Part shown: positions 24,130-35,320 of the stretch, in pieces
Numbering within the stretch: the stretch's first letter is position 1
Layout of the letters: each line of letters starts with the position of its first letter
Assembly: GCA_007258455.2 (NCBI GenBank)
Contig: VDFB02196010.1
Location: 140,525 to 204,524 of the forward strand
Direction: 5' to 3'
Length of the DNA: 64,000 nt
Source of the DNA: Sequoia sempervirens
Taxonomy: Eukaryota; Streptophyta; Pinopsida; Cupressales; Cupressaceae
Translations under genes and position numbers: made by a program
The notes under the pieces: generated by a model
Told to the model about the DNA's origin: nothing
Seen by the model: the letters and a program-made list of their open reading frames with translations, nothing else
Database searches by the model: none

Positions 24130-25745
24130 TCTATGGGACCACCCACAATATCTATGAAACCCACTGACCATTGCTCAACCCTCTATGCCTTGATAACTAT
24201 AGTATCCCTCTTAGTGGTGAGCTATGCCACCTATTCCTGTGAAGCTTGTAGATACGTCTATAAGGCTTGCACTTGTGCTTGCACATCTTGTGACTCAACC
24301 TCAGCCTCCTCGATGAGCACATCCTAAATAACCTCCTCGAAAGGGACATCATGAAGCCCCTCATCCATTTCCATATCCTCAACATCAACATCCTACTCCA
24401 CCTGAAACTCCTCCTGAGCAACCTCCTCCTCCTCCTCAGTAATTGGTAGTATTCATATTGCTGAAATCACTGGTGGAACCCTACCTTTGCCTCTACCTCC
24501 ACCCATCCCTCCATCTCCACCTTCACCATAATCACCATCATCCCCCTACCTCTCCCTCTCCCCCTCAACCTCCTTCTCTTGCCTCATCCTTATCTCTCTT
24601 GAGGAATCAATACCCTAGGATCTATAAATGGTGTCGACCTATGTTGCACCCACCATGCATCATACTCTTGAGTGGTCCTTGCATCTGTTACCTTCAAACC
24701 TGCACCCCACTATACTAATTGAATATGATCAAACTCTTGAAATGCAACCTAGGGGCTGATCATAGGTCTCCATTAATACACCTCTTGTGTTGAATGAGAA
24801 AACATAGCTAAACCCACAAGAACACAATGGTTCTCCCTAAACTTTCATAACACCCACTCTAATACCTATCTCTCGATGATGTGTTGTGATTGGATAGTGC
24901 ATCCAATCAAGTATCATGTCTACCAACAATATGGTAAATGAAATACATCATCATCCTAGGCTAGACACTACTTGTAAGGTCTCCAGGTAAAATTGACAAG
25001 CATGTCTAGCTCATGCCTCCAATAATGAATGTTGTTGACATGCCTTTGTGTAACAAATCCACCATAGATGTAAATAAATGATAGTCCTAGGTAGATGTCT
25101 ATAGTCACTAGTTGAAATACAATAATATGCTCCCACACCCACATGTCGAGTAGTGTGACGTTGCAACCAATAGAATAAGCTCCCCAATACACTACATCAT
25201 GTAATAGGAAATAGAACATCACAATAACACACATGACCCAAGCATAAACAATGCCCTCTCCCATCATTCCCTTGAGCATCCATCCCCATCCCACTGAGAA
25301 CCCATGTCTACATTGATCTAGAACCAGGACACCAACTACAACACTATATATGACCATAATTAGTCTCTCATATCAATCTGCCAAAGTCTTTTAGTAGATC
25401 TTACACTCCTTGAATCCTCGATTGTTAGTCTCAAAACACCTATGTATTGTTGCTAGTCCAAATCTAGATCATATCCAACCATCTCACCATGAATAGGGAT
25501 GTGAAGGATGCACCATAAATCCTTTAAGGTCACCATTGCCTCATCTATCCGAAGATGCAAAGACCCAATCTAGTAGTACCAAATCTTAGCCAATGTTGTG
25601 ATTAGTCCCCTATTAGCCCTAATATTGAGCATGGAAGTGATATAGTACAATCTTAGAGCATGTAAAGTAGCACGCTCACCCACATCCAAGTGATCCCAAA
25701 GCACCATAGAAATCAGTTGAGTCTCATGCATATATAGTAGGAGCA
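24130..25745 (-). pseudogene. Plant mobile domain (PMD/MAIN-like) gene, decayed
   Basis: Minus-strand frames contain a plant mobile domain, the transposase-derived domain of MAIN/MAIL-type proteins that also travels in retroelements and MULEs. From 25740 down: LLYMHETQLISMVLWDHL, TLHALRLYYITSML, GLITTLAKIWYY (then a stop), LHLRIDEAMVTLKDLWCILH, IPIHGEMVGYD, GVLRLTIEDSRSV. After a frameshift near 25355 an open frame of 129 codons (24968-25357) carries YFLLHDVVYWGAYSIGCN and LLDMWVWEHI, the hydrophobic end of the domain. Further down (24430-24130) is a strongly acidic, coiled-coil-like tail (EEEEEVAQEEFQVE, then VPFEEVI). At least three stops and one shift, so it is a pseudogene. The plus-strand ORFs here are antisense shadows. 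Confidence 0.8.
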
Positions 25746-26346
25746 ATCTCTCCTATGCTCATAAAACATATTACATCAATCATGACACATGGCTAAACCT
25801 ATTTGACCCATTAAATACGAAATTGTCACTTGCTAGATGCATTTAATCAAATGATGGTTAATTATGTTACTTTATCAGTCAATTTTGTCATTCTAAACAC
25901 ATGCAGCTCACAATGCAATTGCATCTTAGAAACATAGTTGCGTTGCTTTATTCAAGAATATATGTGACGCTAAAACCACTTGCAATGCACAAATCAATTG
26001 CAACACTGCATGACAGTTGTAGCTCACATTTATAGATAAAGTGCTAACTCCTACGTTTGTGTCACTCATGATGATGAATATGGTGTAGAATTTTGCACCA
26101 CATCCATAGCTCTATTTTTGAGCCCTAAATCTACCTAAAACTAACAAAATTTCATAGGAGGGATAGGGTACATACCACGTCACCTAAGCTAGCCAGTCGT
26201 CTGTAACTTCAAACTCTCACTTCTCGATGGATGCTCTCTAGAATTCCCACCATAGCTCCATAACTGCTCACCTCTATCTCACTCCACTCCTCTCCAAATC
26301 TCAAAAGATAAATGCACAAATGAGAATTATTTGCCACCCAAGGGCC

Positions 26347-26354
26347 TATTTATA
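26347..26354 (-). promoter_or_regulatory. TATA box upstream of the PMD gene
   Basis: GGTCTATAAATAGGCCC on the minus strand, a textbook plant TATA context, about 600 bp upstream of the first PMD-like residues. It may be the gene's own promoter or lie in an LTR: a minus-strand TGTCTACATTTTCCCC at about 26654 could be an LTR start, but I found no partner LTR. Confidence 0.55.
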
Positions 26355-26885
26355 GACCTCAAATGAACTAATGGACCCGTATGATGCACTGGCTATGTCA
26401 TCCTATAGCTAGCAATGCCGACATAATTACCCCAAAACTATAATTTTTTGTAGTCTTCGCACCTAAACACATTAAATTAGCTTGTCAAAAAATTTGGTAA
26501 TTGTTTTGAAATTTTTATCAAATTTCCCAAGGGGGCACCACACTATCTTGCTATCATCGAGATATCTGGGGTAGGTCCTGAGCATAATTTTCTTTATTTT
26601 TCTTTGAAACAATGTTCAAAATCACATTGTATCAAAGAGGGGAAAATGTAGACATTGGAAATTGTTCTAGCCTGCAAGCGACATTTTTACACTAATGCCC
26701 ATCTTATTCTTATAATTTAATAATTGTCAATTATTTAATTATTTCCAATTTCATAGTCCTCTATTAATTAAATAATTTTATATTATTTAATTAATTCACC
26801 TTAATATTATTCCTCGATTAATTAACTAAATTTCATTTATTTAATTATGTCCCTAATTATCTTTATTCTTCTAAATTAATGAAAT

Positions 26886-26983
26886 AGATTCTTATTATTT
26901 AACTAATTATCCATTATCCCTTGCTAAATTAAATAGATTCTTATTATTTAATTAATTATCCATTATCCCTTGCTAAATTAAAT
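26886..26983. repeat. Tandem duplication, 49-bp unit
   Basis: Two adjacent copies starting AGATTC at 26886 and 26935, differing by one base that I can see (TTTAACTAA versus TTTAATTAA). Recent slippage or duplication in an AT-rich region. Confidence 0.9.
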
Positions 26984-29359
26984 ACTTACTTTAGTTATTT
27001 AATTATCCATTAATTCCTCAACATTATCCACTCTCCATAAATAAATAAAATTATTTTTTTATTTTTTTAATTCATCTTGCACATTCCTTTAATAATTATT
27101 TAATTTAATTAATTATTAAATCTCATGCATTTCCAACTCATCCCTTGATAGAGACTTACTCTTAGTCCATTAACTAATCAATTCCACTTCACTAATCAAT
27201 CAATTCAGTCCACCCCCACTCAGTCTATGTTAAAAATCAATCAATTCTCTTAACTGAATCATGCAAACAATTAACTAAAATCATGCAACTAGTTACAACT
27301 AGTTAACTAATCAATCAATTCCTCTCATTGATTCTCCACCACCGATCTTTTCAATCCTTCTTTTGATCTTGACCATTCATTAAACTAGACATTTTCTATA
27401 AAAATAACCTTCACTCTCATTTGAAGGCTAACCATGAATCTTTGATATTTTGCTATTGTATCTACTTGAGCTTATTGAATTGTGCACACATACAAATCTG
27501 AGAGAAATAAATATTATAAGGAAAAATTGAGGAAAATGAAGGTGAATCGATGTTTCATGTGAAAAAGGTATCATTTGGCTAATCTTTATGTTTCTTACAA
27601 TTATTACATCGTTCTTCATTGCTACATTAGAATTGGATTGCTTGAAGCTTATAATAGTTTGTAGTTGTTGTTAATGATTCATGCTTTATTTCCCTGATTT
27701 TTGGTTGTATAATACCTTTTATCTCCCCAGGTCACCCACGAAACACCTTCTCATGATCCCACATGCAGTCATGTCCCTCTTTTTTCACTTGTCGTTGCCT
27801 AATTGATGTCATCCAAAAAACAATTCACATTCCCCTTGAACATTTCCTTATGCAGTCACACCTTAAACCTGTGTGGTGTATTTGTCATTCGAGTAGTTGT
27901 TAATATTCTCCCCACTATTATATTATGTAGGGGGTCGATCCTAAGGCATTATATAGTGGTATAAAATATGTCTAATTCATGCGATTGATTGATGGTGCTC
28001 GAAGGTATAAGGTTTAATGCTTGAGAAAGTATTGGGTTCTCTATGGAAATCATGTGTGGGGATAGGTGGGGGTCTAGGATAACTAGTCATATTATGTCTA
28101 TAATAATGACATTTATCAACCTTCCATTTACACACTTCATTGGGTGAGCGGGCACTCGCTGTTACCCCTATTGGAGAAGAAATCGTTGAAAACTGGCCCA
28201 TATATTTCAAATATCTAATCATGTGTGGGGATGGGTGGGGGGTAAAGTTAAGAGGTCACTCCTTTTTCACTACATACTCAACCTTAGCCAAGAGGTTTAG
28301 GTCTCTTAGGAGGTTTTGCATGACTAAGAAAGTTGAATGAGTATAATCGCTTTCATTCCAAAATTCTTAAGAAGGTAATGCCTTATAATAGTAGGGTCGG
28401 GTGGGAGTTATAGTTCCAACACTAAATATTAGTTTTTTCTTCAATCAATGGTCTCAACTTAGGCCACTTAAATATTCATATTATAGAAATTAGGGCACTA
28501 TTCTACTTTTACCTATTGAATTTACAAACTAAGAGCTGAAATGTGCTCTTGAGATAAGGCTTTGAATCTCCTAAGGTCAAGGGGGATAGAGATATCCCCC
28601 ACTTGCACTAAGGGTGCACTCAACCTTAATCTAGAACTTTGAAGAGGGAGATAGAGAGAACTCTTAAGTATGCTAGTTATTTATTATATGGCACAAGTTT
28701 TCTTGTGGGAGTCTTCAGTCACTCACTCATGAAGAGTATTTGCTTGAGCTACCAGTTGCATGTCAATCAAAATAGATCATATCCCCTTCGTGATGGATCC
28801 CATCGATCATATTACCTATGTAATTGTTAGCAAACAAATTTATCCTTTGAAAATGAATATAAAAAATGACTCAAAATGCCCAGAAAGAAAGACAAATAGC
28901 ACTAACACTTGGAGAATTTGTCGTTGGATTGACAACTCTCCTCTGAATTTTAGAGGTACAGCTCCCTCTTAAGATATGCAATGAATGAAAGGTTAGGGTA
29001 TGCTTTTAACCTGAAAGCAGAAAAGGAAACTAACACCTAACCATAACCATGAAAGTAGATGCGAAAGATTAAACTTAAAATGAAAGGATGCAGATAAATG
29101 ATGCAAAGCCCACATATTTCACACCCAATTATAATATTCAGGGAAAGAAAGAACAACAAAACCTTTCAACAAATAATTTAATTCAAAATTCAAAGTTTCA
29201 GAAATGAATGCATGCACAGTTTGATATAACAGATAAACATTGAGGAATAATTACAAAGACCCACAGTTCATTGCAATCAAAAGGAAAAATATAAATAAAT
29301 TCAAAGATTTAGAAATATCTCCTTTATTCCTTCAATGCTCAAAATGTGAATTCACAGAC

Positions 29360-30449
29360 GGGTGATCCCACAATAGTGGTTTACAATTTTTGGCCAAACT
29401 GGACACTGATTTTTTTTTTAAACACAATCTCCACATTCGGGCACCTATAGCGATTAAACCGTAAAGAATTTGAAGATGATGCAAACTAGAGTCTTGTCAT
29501 ATTTTGTCTGTAGATTCTAAAAATATTTTTTCAATTTTTGGAATCAGATTGCACTTCTTTTTCCATCTCCCACGAAAATTGGTTTTTTCAAAAAATAGCA
29601 TTTTAAAAAGTGACGACAAGTATAATGTATAACTTTTTTCCTTGAAAGATAAAATTCCAATTCTTTCAAATTTAGATTTGTAACTCGATATCTAGTGCTT
29701 CCACTTGGTTAGATACTTTTATTGAATATTTTTCTTTAATCAAGTTTTAAAGTCAAATCAATTACAATAACATTCGATATAACGATAACTTTTCATGTAT
29801 CAAAAAAAAAAAATTGTTGGATCAAGGACTCCAATATCTGGTGCACTCATATTTAAAAAAAAAAAAATTGATAATATTCTATTTTTCCACTTGTGCAGAA
29901 CAGAGAGTTTTGTTTTCAGTGAAAAACCTATATTTAATAAAACTTAAAAAATAGATAGATAATATAATCAAAACATACTAAAATTATATTCGTTGGATAG
30001 CTCTTTTTGAGGGGAACCCGATACTAGTTGGTTTTTTGAGGTCTTCTCCATTTTCATTCTCAAATCGAGCTTTGAAATGCAAAATTTTCAACAATTATGG
30101 TGCCTTAGGAAGCAAGGATGAAAAAAGAGGGGTTCGGCCGAACAAGTGTTCGGCCAAACATCTTGGAAAGATTCGGTCGAACATGGGTTTGACCAAACCC
30201 ATGTTCAGCCGAACCACCAATCCATGCAATTAAAAAAAAGGAAATAAAATGTAATGTAAAGCATTTTTTTTTTGTTTTAGTCATATTCAATGGGTTCGGC
30301 CGAACCCACTTAAATATTTTTTTTTTATGGGGGCGGTGACTGGTTCAGCCGAACCATGGGTTCGGCCAAACCCATTTGATATGAGGAATGGTAAAATGCC
30401 GAATTTTCCTTCCTCTTAAAAAGTGTAAACCACTTATGTGGCTTCACCC
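29360..30449. mobile_element. Non-autonomous TIR transposon inserted in an LTR
   Basis: 1090 bp, starting GGGTGATCCCACAATAGTGG and ending with the complement of GGGTGAAGCCACATAAGTGG; the terminal inverted repeats agree at about 27 of 32 positions. AGAC flanks both ends (29356-29359, 30450-30453), and the sister LTR carries a single AGAC at the same place, so insertion is proven. The 4-bp (possibly 5-bp, CAGAC) duplication does not fit the commonest plant superfamilies clearly. No transposase frame. A related copy is at 37976-38934. Confidence 0.88.
30129..30385. repeat. Cluster of TTCGGCCGAA-type palindromes inside the TIR transposon
   Basis: At least six half or full palindromes of the form GGTTCGGCCGAACC occur, including a perfect 18-bp one, TGGGTTCGGCCGAACCCA, at 30291-30308. 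Others have one arm altered (TTCGGCCAAAC, TTCGGTCGAAC, GTTCAGCCGAACC). The GC-rich motif stands out from the AT-rich surroundings. Confidence 0.9.
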
Positions 30450-30791
30450 AGACTCAACATCCATGTACAATAAAACAATATGGAAAGAAAACCAAACTGT
30501 TCTGCCCTTCCCCCGAATAGTAGAAAAAGATACCCTATTTAGAAAGAATTTTACAATAAATAAGCCTCACCAATGAGACTCTTCAGTTCCCATAACTGCC
30601 TCTTTAAAATCCCTTACAAATGAAAAATATTCTCCCTTTTGAGATTAATGGCTTCTTGAAGAAGTTACAATGACCATTTCTTTCTTGCAGTAACAATCTC
30701 CTAGACTGACTTTTGATTCTCTTCTTTTAAATACATTCTATATAATTCTAGAATATAGACAAAACCATGTCATACACATGATTAAATGAGG

Positions 30792-31060
30792 AGGTTATGA
30801 AACTTGAAAAACTCGTGACAAGGTTATGAAACTTGAGAAACCTGCGACATAGGTTATGAAACTTGAGAAACCCGCAACATAGGTTATGAAACTTGAGAAA
30901 CCCATGACATAGGTTATGAAACTTGAGAAACTTGCGACATAGGTTATGAAACTTGAGAAACCCGTGACATTGGTTATGAAACTTGAGAAACCCGTGACAT
31001 AGGTTATGAAACTTGAGAAACCCGTGACGTAGGTTATGAAACTTGAGAAACCCGTGACAT
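30792..31060. repeat. 30-bp minisatellite, 9 units (left LTR)
   Basis: Unit AGGTTATGAAACTTGAGAAA followed by CCCGTGACAT, repeated nine times (first unit 29 bp). Variation is confined to the last ten bases (CCTGCGACAT, CCCGCAACAT, CCCATGACAT, CTTGCGACAT, CCCGTGACGT). It sits directly upstream of the minus-strand TATA-like box. There are no unique spacers, so it is not CRISPR. Confidence 0.97.
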
Positions 31061-32000
31061 CTAAGTTTCTAGCCTTTTTAAATTTTTATATGGAGCTTAA
31101 ATGCATCTATTATTTTTCCAAACATTATGCTCTAGCTACAAGATGAAAACCTTCATATCTTCCACAAATCAGCTCTGTTTTGTTTGAAACTTGGAAAACA
31201 AGAGGATTGAGTTCTTCTAAGCAAAACCCATAATTGTTTTAAGTTCTAGCACTCAGAAACTTGAATTTTAGCCTCATTTGTAACTTGGTGGGGAAAAATG
31301 TAAGGTTTAAAATCTCTCAAACAGTGAGGCATTTGGGCATGAAAACTGGATAGATTAATTGGAATGTGGTTAAGATCAAGCTCATAAAAGGATTTTGGAC
31401 CAGCTTTAATAAATTTGCAAAAATAATTGTTTTTTAGGATTTAGCAAGCTCAAGGGCATATACGAGAATGCACCAAAATTGAAAATTTCCAAGCTCAAAT
31501 TTTTGGGGTGTAACATTGGCTCTGATTGGGGACGAGGACTACACAGGACGAAGCAAGGAACCCAAAACTCAATGCGTGGACCAGTAAATCCATTGGGCTA
31601 CATAGTTGAAGAGCACAGGGGACAAAGGAGCCAGAGCAAGCCAAAAACAAGGTGCAACAGGGAAAGGAAGCTAACTACCAGCACAACCAAAAAATCCTAA
31701 TATGTACATGGTCACAAAGACCCTACCTCAGATAAATCCAAGATGATCATGAAAATCCATTAATAGGTTGGGAAAAATAAATTCTTGAGTGGAAAAGGAA
31801 AGTATACCCGTGAAGAATTTGTAGGCTCAAAAGCCATCTGCAAATTATAAGCATAAATCTGTAATTCATATGGAAAAAAACTCTCTGAGTGATATGTCAG
31901 AGCCAAAAAACCATTTTGCATCATAAACCTCGAGAATCTCCTTAACATATTCCTACATATTACCATTCTTCCTTGCAACAGTCAAACTAATATCCCATGC

Positions 32001-33515
32001 CTAAAAATAACTAGTTGAATCATTGGAAGACCAATTATCAGCCATATGTAATTCATGTAAAAGTGAAAGTGGATCAAGTTTTGTTGGAGAATAAAAATCT
32101 TCATTACAAACAAAACTCTCATGTGGTTGAAAATCACCCTCAACTAGAATAATATTCTCTTTCTGTGTTAGGATTGGTTCATGTATTATGTGACTCGTTT
32201 CATCATTCTCACTTGTAAGCTGCACATCAAATAAAATAGACTCTTTTCCACACAAAAAATCATCTTTAGATGCATTGAGGCACCAATTTGGAGTATACAC
32301 ATTATGAGGCTCATCACAATTGTCCATTTGATCACTTTCAACAAAGCTATTGTGGCTATTTTTAACATCTTTCAATTCTTTAAAAAATTTGGCGTCCAAA
32401 TCTTCAAAATGAAAGGATTCAAAAGTAAAATAATTTTTGACCTCTTCTTGTAGCCATACTTTTGTATCATCTTGCTCTGAAAATCTGAAAGCCTCATATT
32501 TAGCTTGCATATAATCAGAAGAAAAGACATTCATAATTTCACCTTCATGTTGTGTAACTTCAAGTTGTTGTTCATGGCTAGTAGTAGATAAAGAAGCCAA
32601 TATAACATCATCTGCATTACCATTTTTATCATTTGAACCTTGGGAAGATTCTTCATTTTCTACATCACATGGAGAACTTACAGATTTATCATTTTCTTCC
32701 TCATAATGCAAATAATAAGCTTCAACTCTCCTATCCATATGAGGTTTAATTTCTATCACACTTACTTCACTTCTACCCAAATATTTTGGATCAAAGATAG
32801 AGAGATTAAAACTTTCAGCAAAAGGGGGCTGTGAAGTTTGGAAATATACAGGTTGAAAACTTTGCTTGTGTATGAAAGGTTTCATCACAGGTTCACTACT
32901 CAAATTATTCACAATCTAATTTTTTTTCCATAAACCACATAAAATCAACTCATCTTCAATCTCTACAGCCTCTTTTTGTGCAACATCGATGTCATTAACT
33001 TTACTTCTTTTTAATTCAAACTAAATATCTAGATGCAATGTAGAAATAAAGGTGTGAAGCTGAAGTTGCTTACTTGTTTGAATGAGTATAGGAATCTTTT
33101 TGAGTAGCCGGTTGAATCTATCCATGAAATATCTAATAGATTCACCTTCTTGTTTTTGAATATTGAATAATTGACTCAGCAGAGCAGCTTCATCAATAGG
33201 ACCTTTATATCTTGCCAAGAACTTCTTCTTCAAAGAATCCCAGTCAGTTATGCACTTATCTTCCAAATAACAAAACCAATTTGTTGCAGGCCCAATTAAA
33301 GATTCAATAAATAATCTCACAAAAACATCTTCTTCACTTACCCCCAAAATACCACATGAAACTGTAAATGCCAAAATATGGTCTTCAACATCTTGATGCT
33401 TTTCTCTGTTGAATTTTGGAAAATTATTTCTTGATCCTTTAGGGAATGGTGAATACACAGGAAAAGAAAGACGACCAAAATGGTTTCCCCATGACTGAGA
33501 AGAAATCAAGGCCAT
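32001..33515 (-). pseudogene. Gag polyprotein of the gag-only element (two in-frame stops)
   Basis: The 164-codon frame at 33515-33021 is a Ty3/gypsy gag domain: EKHQDVEDHILAFTVSCG, RLFIESLIGPATNWFCYL, WDSLKKKFLARYKG and EGESIRYFMDRFNRLLKKI match the retrotransposon gag core. A stop then follows, but 36 codons later the same frame continues as a 303-codon stretch (32912-32001), with a second stop (KKN then stop) in between. So the original product was about 500 residues: gag core followed by a long acidic, Ser/Asn/Glu-rich tail with no zinc knuckle. The tail is not a family I recognise. A further broken frame at 31978-31760 may extend it. Structural capsid role is known for the gag family; the tail's role is unknown. 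Confidence 0.85.
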
Positions 33516-33696
33516 AGTGTAATTCTGAAAAAAAAAAAACTAGACAAAAGTCTTCGCTGGAATGTAATGCTTCTGGGTACATTTCGGCAAATAGAGCCAC
33601 CAACTTCCATCCTTGGGCAGGAACTTTTAAATTTTTGGGAAAACAATAGCACCAATCTTCAATTTCAAATTATCCCCAGTGGAGTCGCCAAAAATC

Positions 33697-35231
33697 TGTT
33701 AGTAAATAGATTTGTCCTTCGAAAATGAATGTAGAAAATGACTCAAAATGCCCAGAAAGAAAGACAAATAGCACTAACAGTTGGAGAAGCTATCATTGGA
33801 TTGAAAACTTTCCTCTGAATTTTAGAGGTACAACTCCCTCTTAAGATATGCAATGAATGAAAGCTTAGGGTATAATTTTAACCTGAAAGTAGAAAAGGCA
33901 ACTAACACCTACCCATAACCATGAAAGTAGATGTAGAAGATTAAACTTAAAATGAAAGGATGCAGATAAATGATGAAAAACCCACCTATTTCACACCCAT
34001 GAATAATATTCAAGGAAAGAAAGAAGAACAAAACCTTTCAACAAATAATTTAATTCTGAATTCAAAGTTTCAGAAATGAATGCATGCATAGTTTGATATA
34101 ACAAATAAACACTGAGGAATAATTACAAAGACCCACAATTCATTGCAATCAAAAGGAAAAATATAAATAAATTCAAATATTTAGAAATATCTCCTTTATT
34201 CCTTCAATGCTCAAAATGTGAATTCATAGACTCAACATCCATGTACAATAAAACAATGTGGAAAGAAAACTAGACTATTTTTCCCTTCCCCCGAATAGCA
34301 GAAAAATATCCCCTCTTTAGAAAGAATTTTACAATAAATAAGCCTCACCAATGAGACTCTTCAGTTCCCATAATTGCCTCTTTAAAATCCGTTACAAATG
34401 AAAAATATTCTCCCTTTTGAGATTAACCGCTTCTTGAAGTTACAATGACCATTTCTTTCTTGTCGTAACAATCTCCTAGACTAACTTTTGATTCTCTTCT
34501 TTTAAATACATTCTATATAATTCTAGAATATAGACAAAACCATGTCATACACATGATTAAATGAGGAGGTTATGAAACTTGAAAAACACGTGACAAGGTT
34601 ATGAAACTTGAGAAACCCGTGACATAGGTTATGAAACTTGAGAAACCTGCGACATAGGTTATGAAACTTGAGAAACCTGCGACATTGGTTATGAAACTTG
34701 AGAAACCCACGACATAGGTTATGAAACTTGAGAAACCCACGACATAGGTTATGAAACTTGAGAAACCTGTGACATCTAAGTTTCTATCCTTTTTAAATTT
34801 TCATATGGAGCTTAAATGCATCAATTATTTTTCCAAACATTATGCTCTAGCTACAAGATGAAAACCTTCATGTCTTCCACAAATCATCTCCGTTTTGCTT
34901 GAAATTTGGATAGCAAGAAGATTGAGTTCTTCTAAGCAAAACCCATAATTTTTTTAAGTTCCAACACTCAGAAACTTGAATTTTAGCCTCATTTACAACT
35001 TGGTGGGGAAAAATATAAGGTTTAAAATCTCTTAAACGGTGAGGCATTTGGGCATGAAAACTAGCCAGATTAATTGGAATGTGGTTAGGATCAAGCTCGC
35101 AAAAAGGATTTTTGACCAGCTTTAATAAATTTGCAAAAATAATTATTTTTCAGGATTTAGCAGGCTCAAGGGCATATACGGGAATGCACCAAAATTAAAA
35201 ATTTCCAAGCTCAAATTTTTGGGGTGTAACA
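33697..35231 (-). mobile_element. 5' LTR of the gag-only element
   Basis: 1535 bp, TGTTAG...GTGTAACA. It is the uninterrupted copy and shows the empty site for the transposon in the sister LTR (TTCATAGACTCAAC at 34223-34236). TATA-like ATTATATA on the minus strand at 34514-34521; tandem 30-bp repeats begin 45 bp upstream of it. Confidence 0.93.
34567..34775. repeat. 30-bp minisatellite, 7 units (right LTR)
   Basis: Same unit as in the left LTR but seven copies (209 bp = 29 + 6 x 30). The order of variants also differs from the left LTR. Confidence 0.97.
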
Positions 35232-35320
35232 GTAATACAATAGCCCAACTAAATGACCTATCTAGACTATGGGGGTGATGACATTGATGTTAACATCACT
35301 TACTTGTTTCCATGGTAATT

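Larger units (their letters stand above)
25746..28824. other. Leader/LTR-like and AT-rich intergenic sequence
   Basis: 25746-26660 holds the putative leader and promoter of the PMD gene. 26690-27160 is dominated by ATTTAATTAATTA words and contains a 49-bp exact-looking tandem pair at 26886-26983 (AGATTCTTATTATTTAA-TAATTATCC, ending CTTGCTAAATTAAAT). 27200-28824 has no recognised gene; a GTGTGGGGAT(A/G)GGTGGGG phrase occurs twice (near 28049 and 28221). Confidence 0.5.
28825..31515 (-). mobile_element. 3' LTR of the gag-only element (interrupted by a TIR transposon)
   Basis: Matches the 5' LTR along its length except for an insertion at 29360-30453 and two extra 30-bp units in the minisatellite. 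A minus-strand TATA-like ATTATATA lies at 30739-30746. Confidence 0.92.
28825..35231 (-). mobile_element. Complete gag-only LTR retrotransposon (TR-GAG-like), TSD GTAAT
   Basis: LTRs at 28825-31515 and 33697-35231 both begin TGTTAG and end GTGTAACA, giving a TGTTA/TAACA terminal inverted repeat. The element is flanked by GTAAT on both sides (28820-28824, 35232-35236), so both ends are intact. On the minus strand, just after the 5' LTR, TGGCGACTCCACTGGGGA (33690-33673) is a primer binding site of the class used by Tat/Ogre elements (tRNA-Arg as I recall). Only 2.2 kb lies between the LTRs and it holds gag and an acidic extension, with no protease, RT, RNase H or integrase. A normal polypurine tract beside the 3' LTR is not visible (the minus strand there reads CCCCAATCAGAGCCAA). 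The left LTR is longer because of a 1.09-kb transposon and two extra minisatellite units. Confidence 0.93.

Noticed and set aside
24088..24718. Plus-strand ORFs rich in Cys/His/Pro
   Set aside because: Antisense shadows of the acidic tail of the PMD pseudogene; the Pro/His richness mirrors Glu/Gly-rich codons on the other strand.
30792..31060. Regularly repeated 30-bp units that resemble a CRISPR array
   Set aside because: The units abut each other with no unique spacers, lie inside retrotransposon LTRs and occur in both LTRs; it is a minisatellite.
31516..31540. GGCTCTGATTGGGG next to the left LTR as a primer binding site for a plus-strand element
   Set aside because: It resembles the complement of a Met-tRNA site only partly; gag and the TGGCGACTCC site both put the element on the minus strand.
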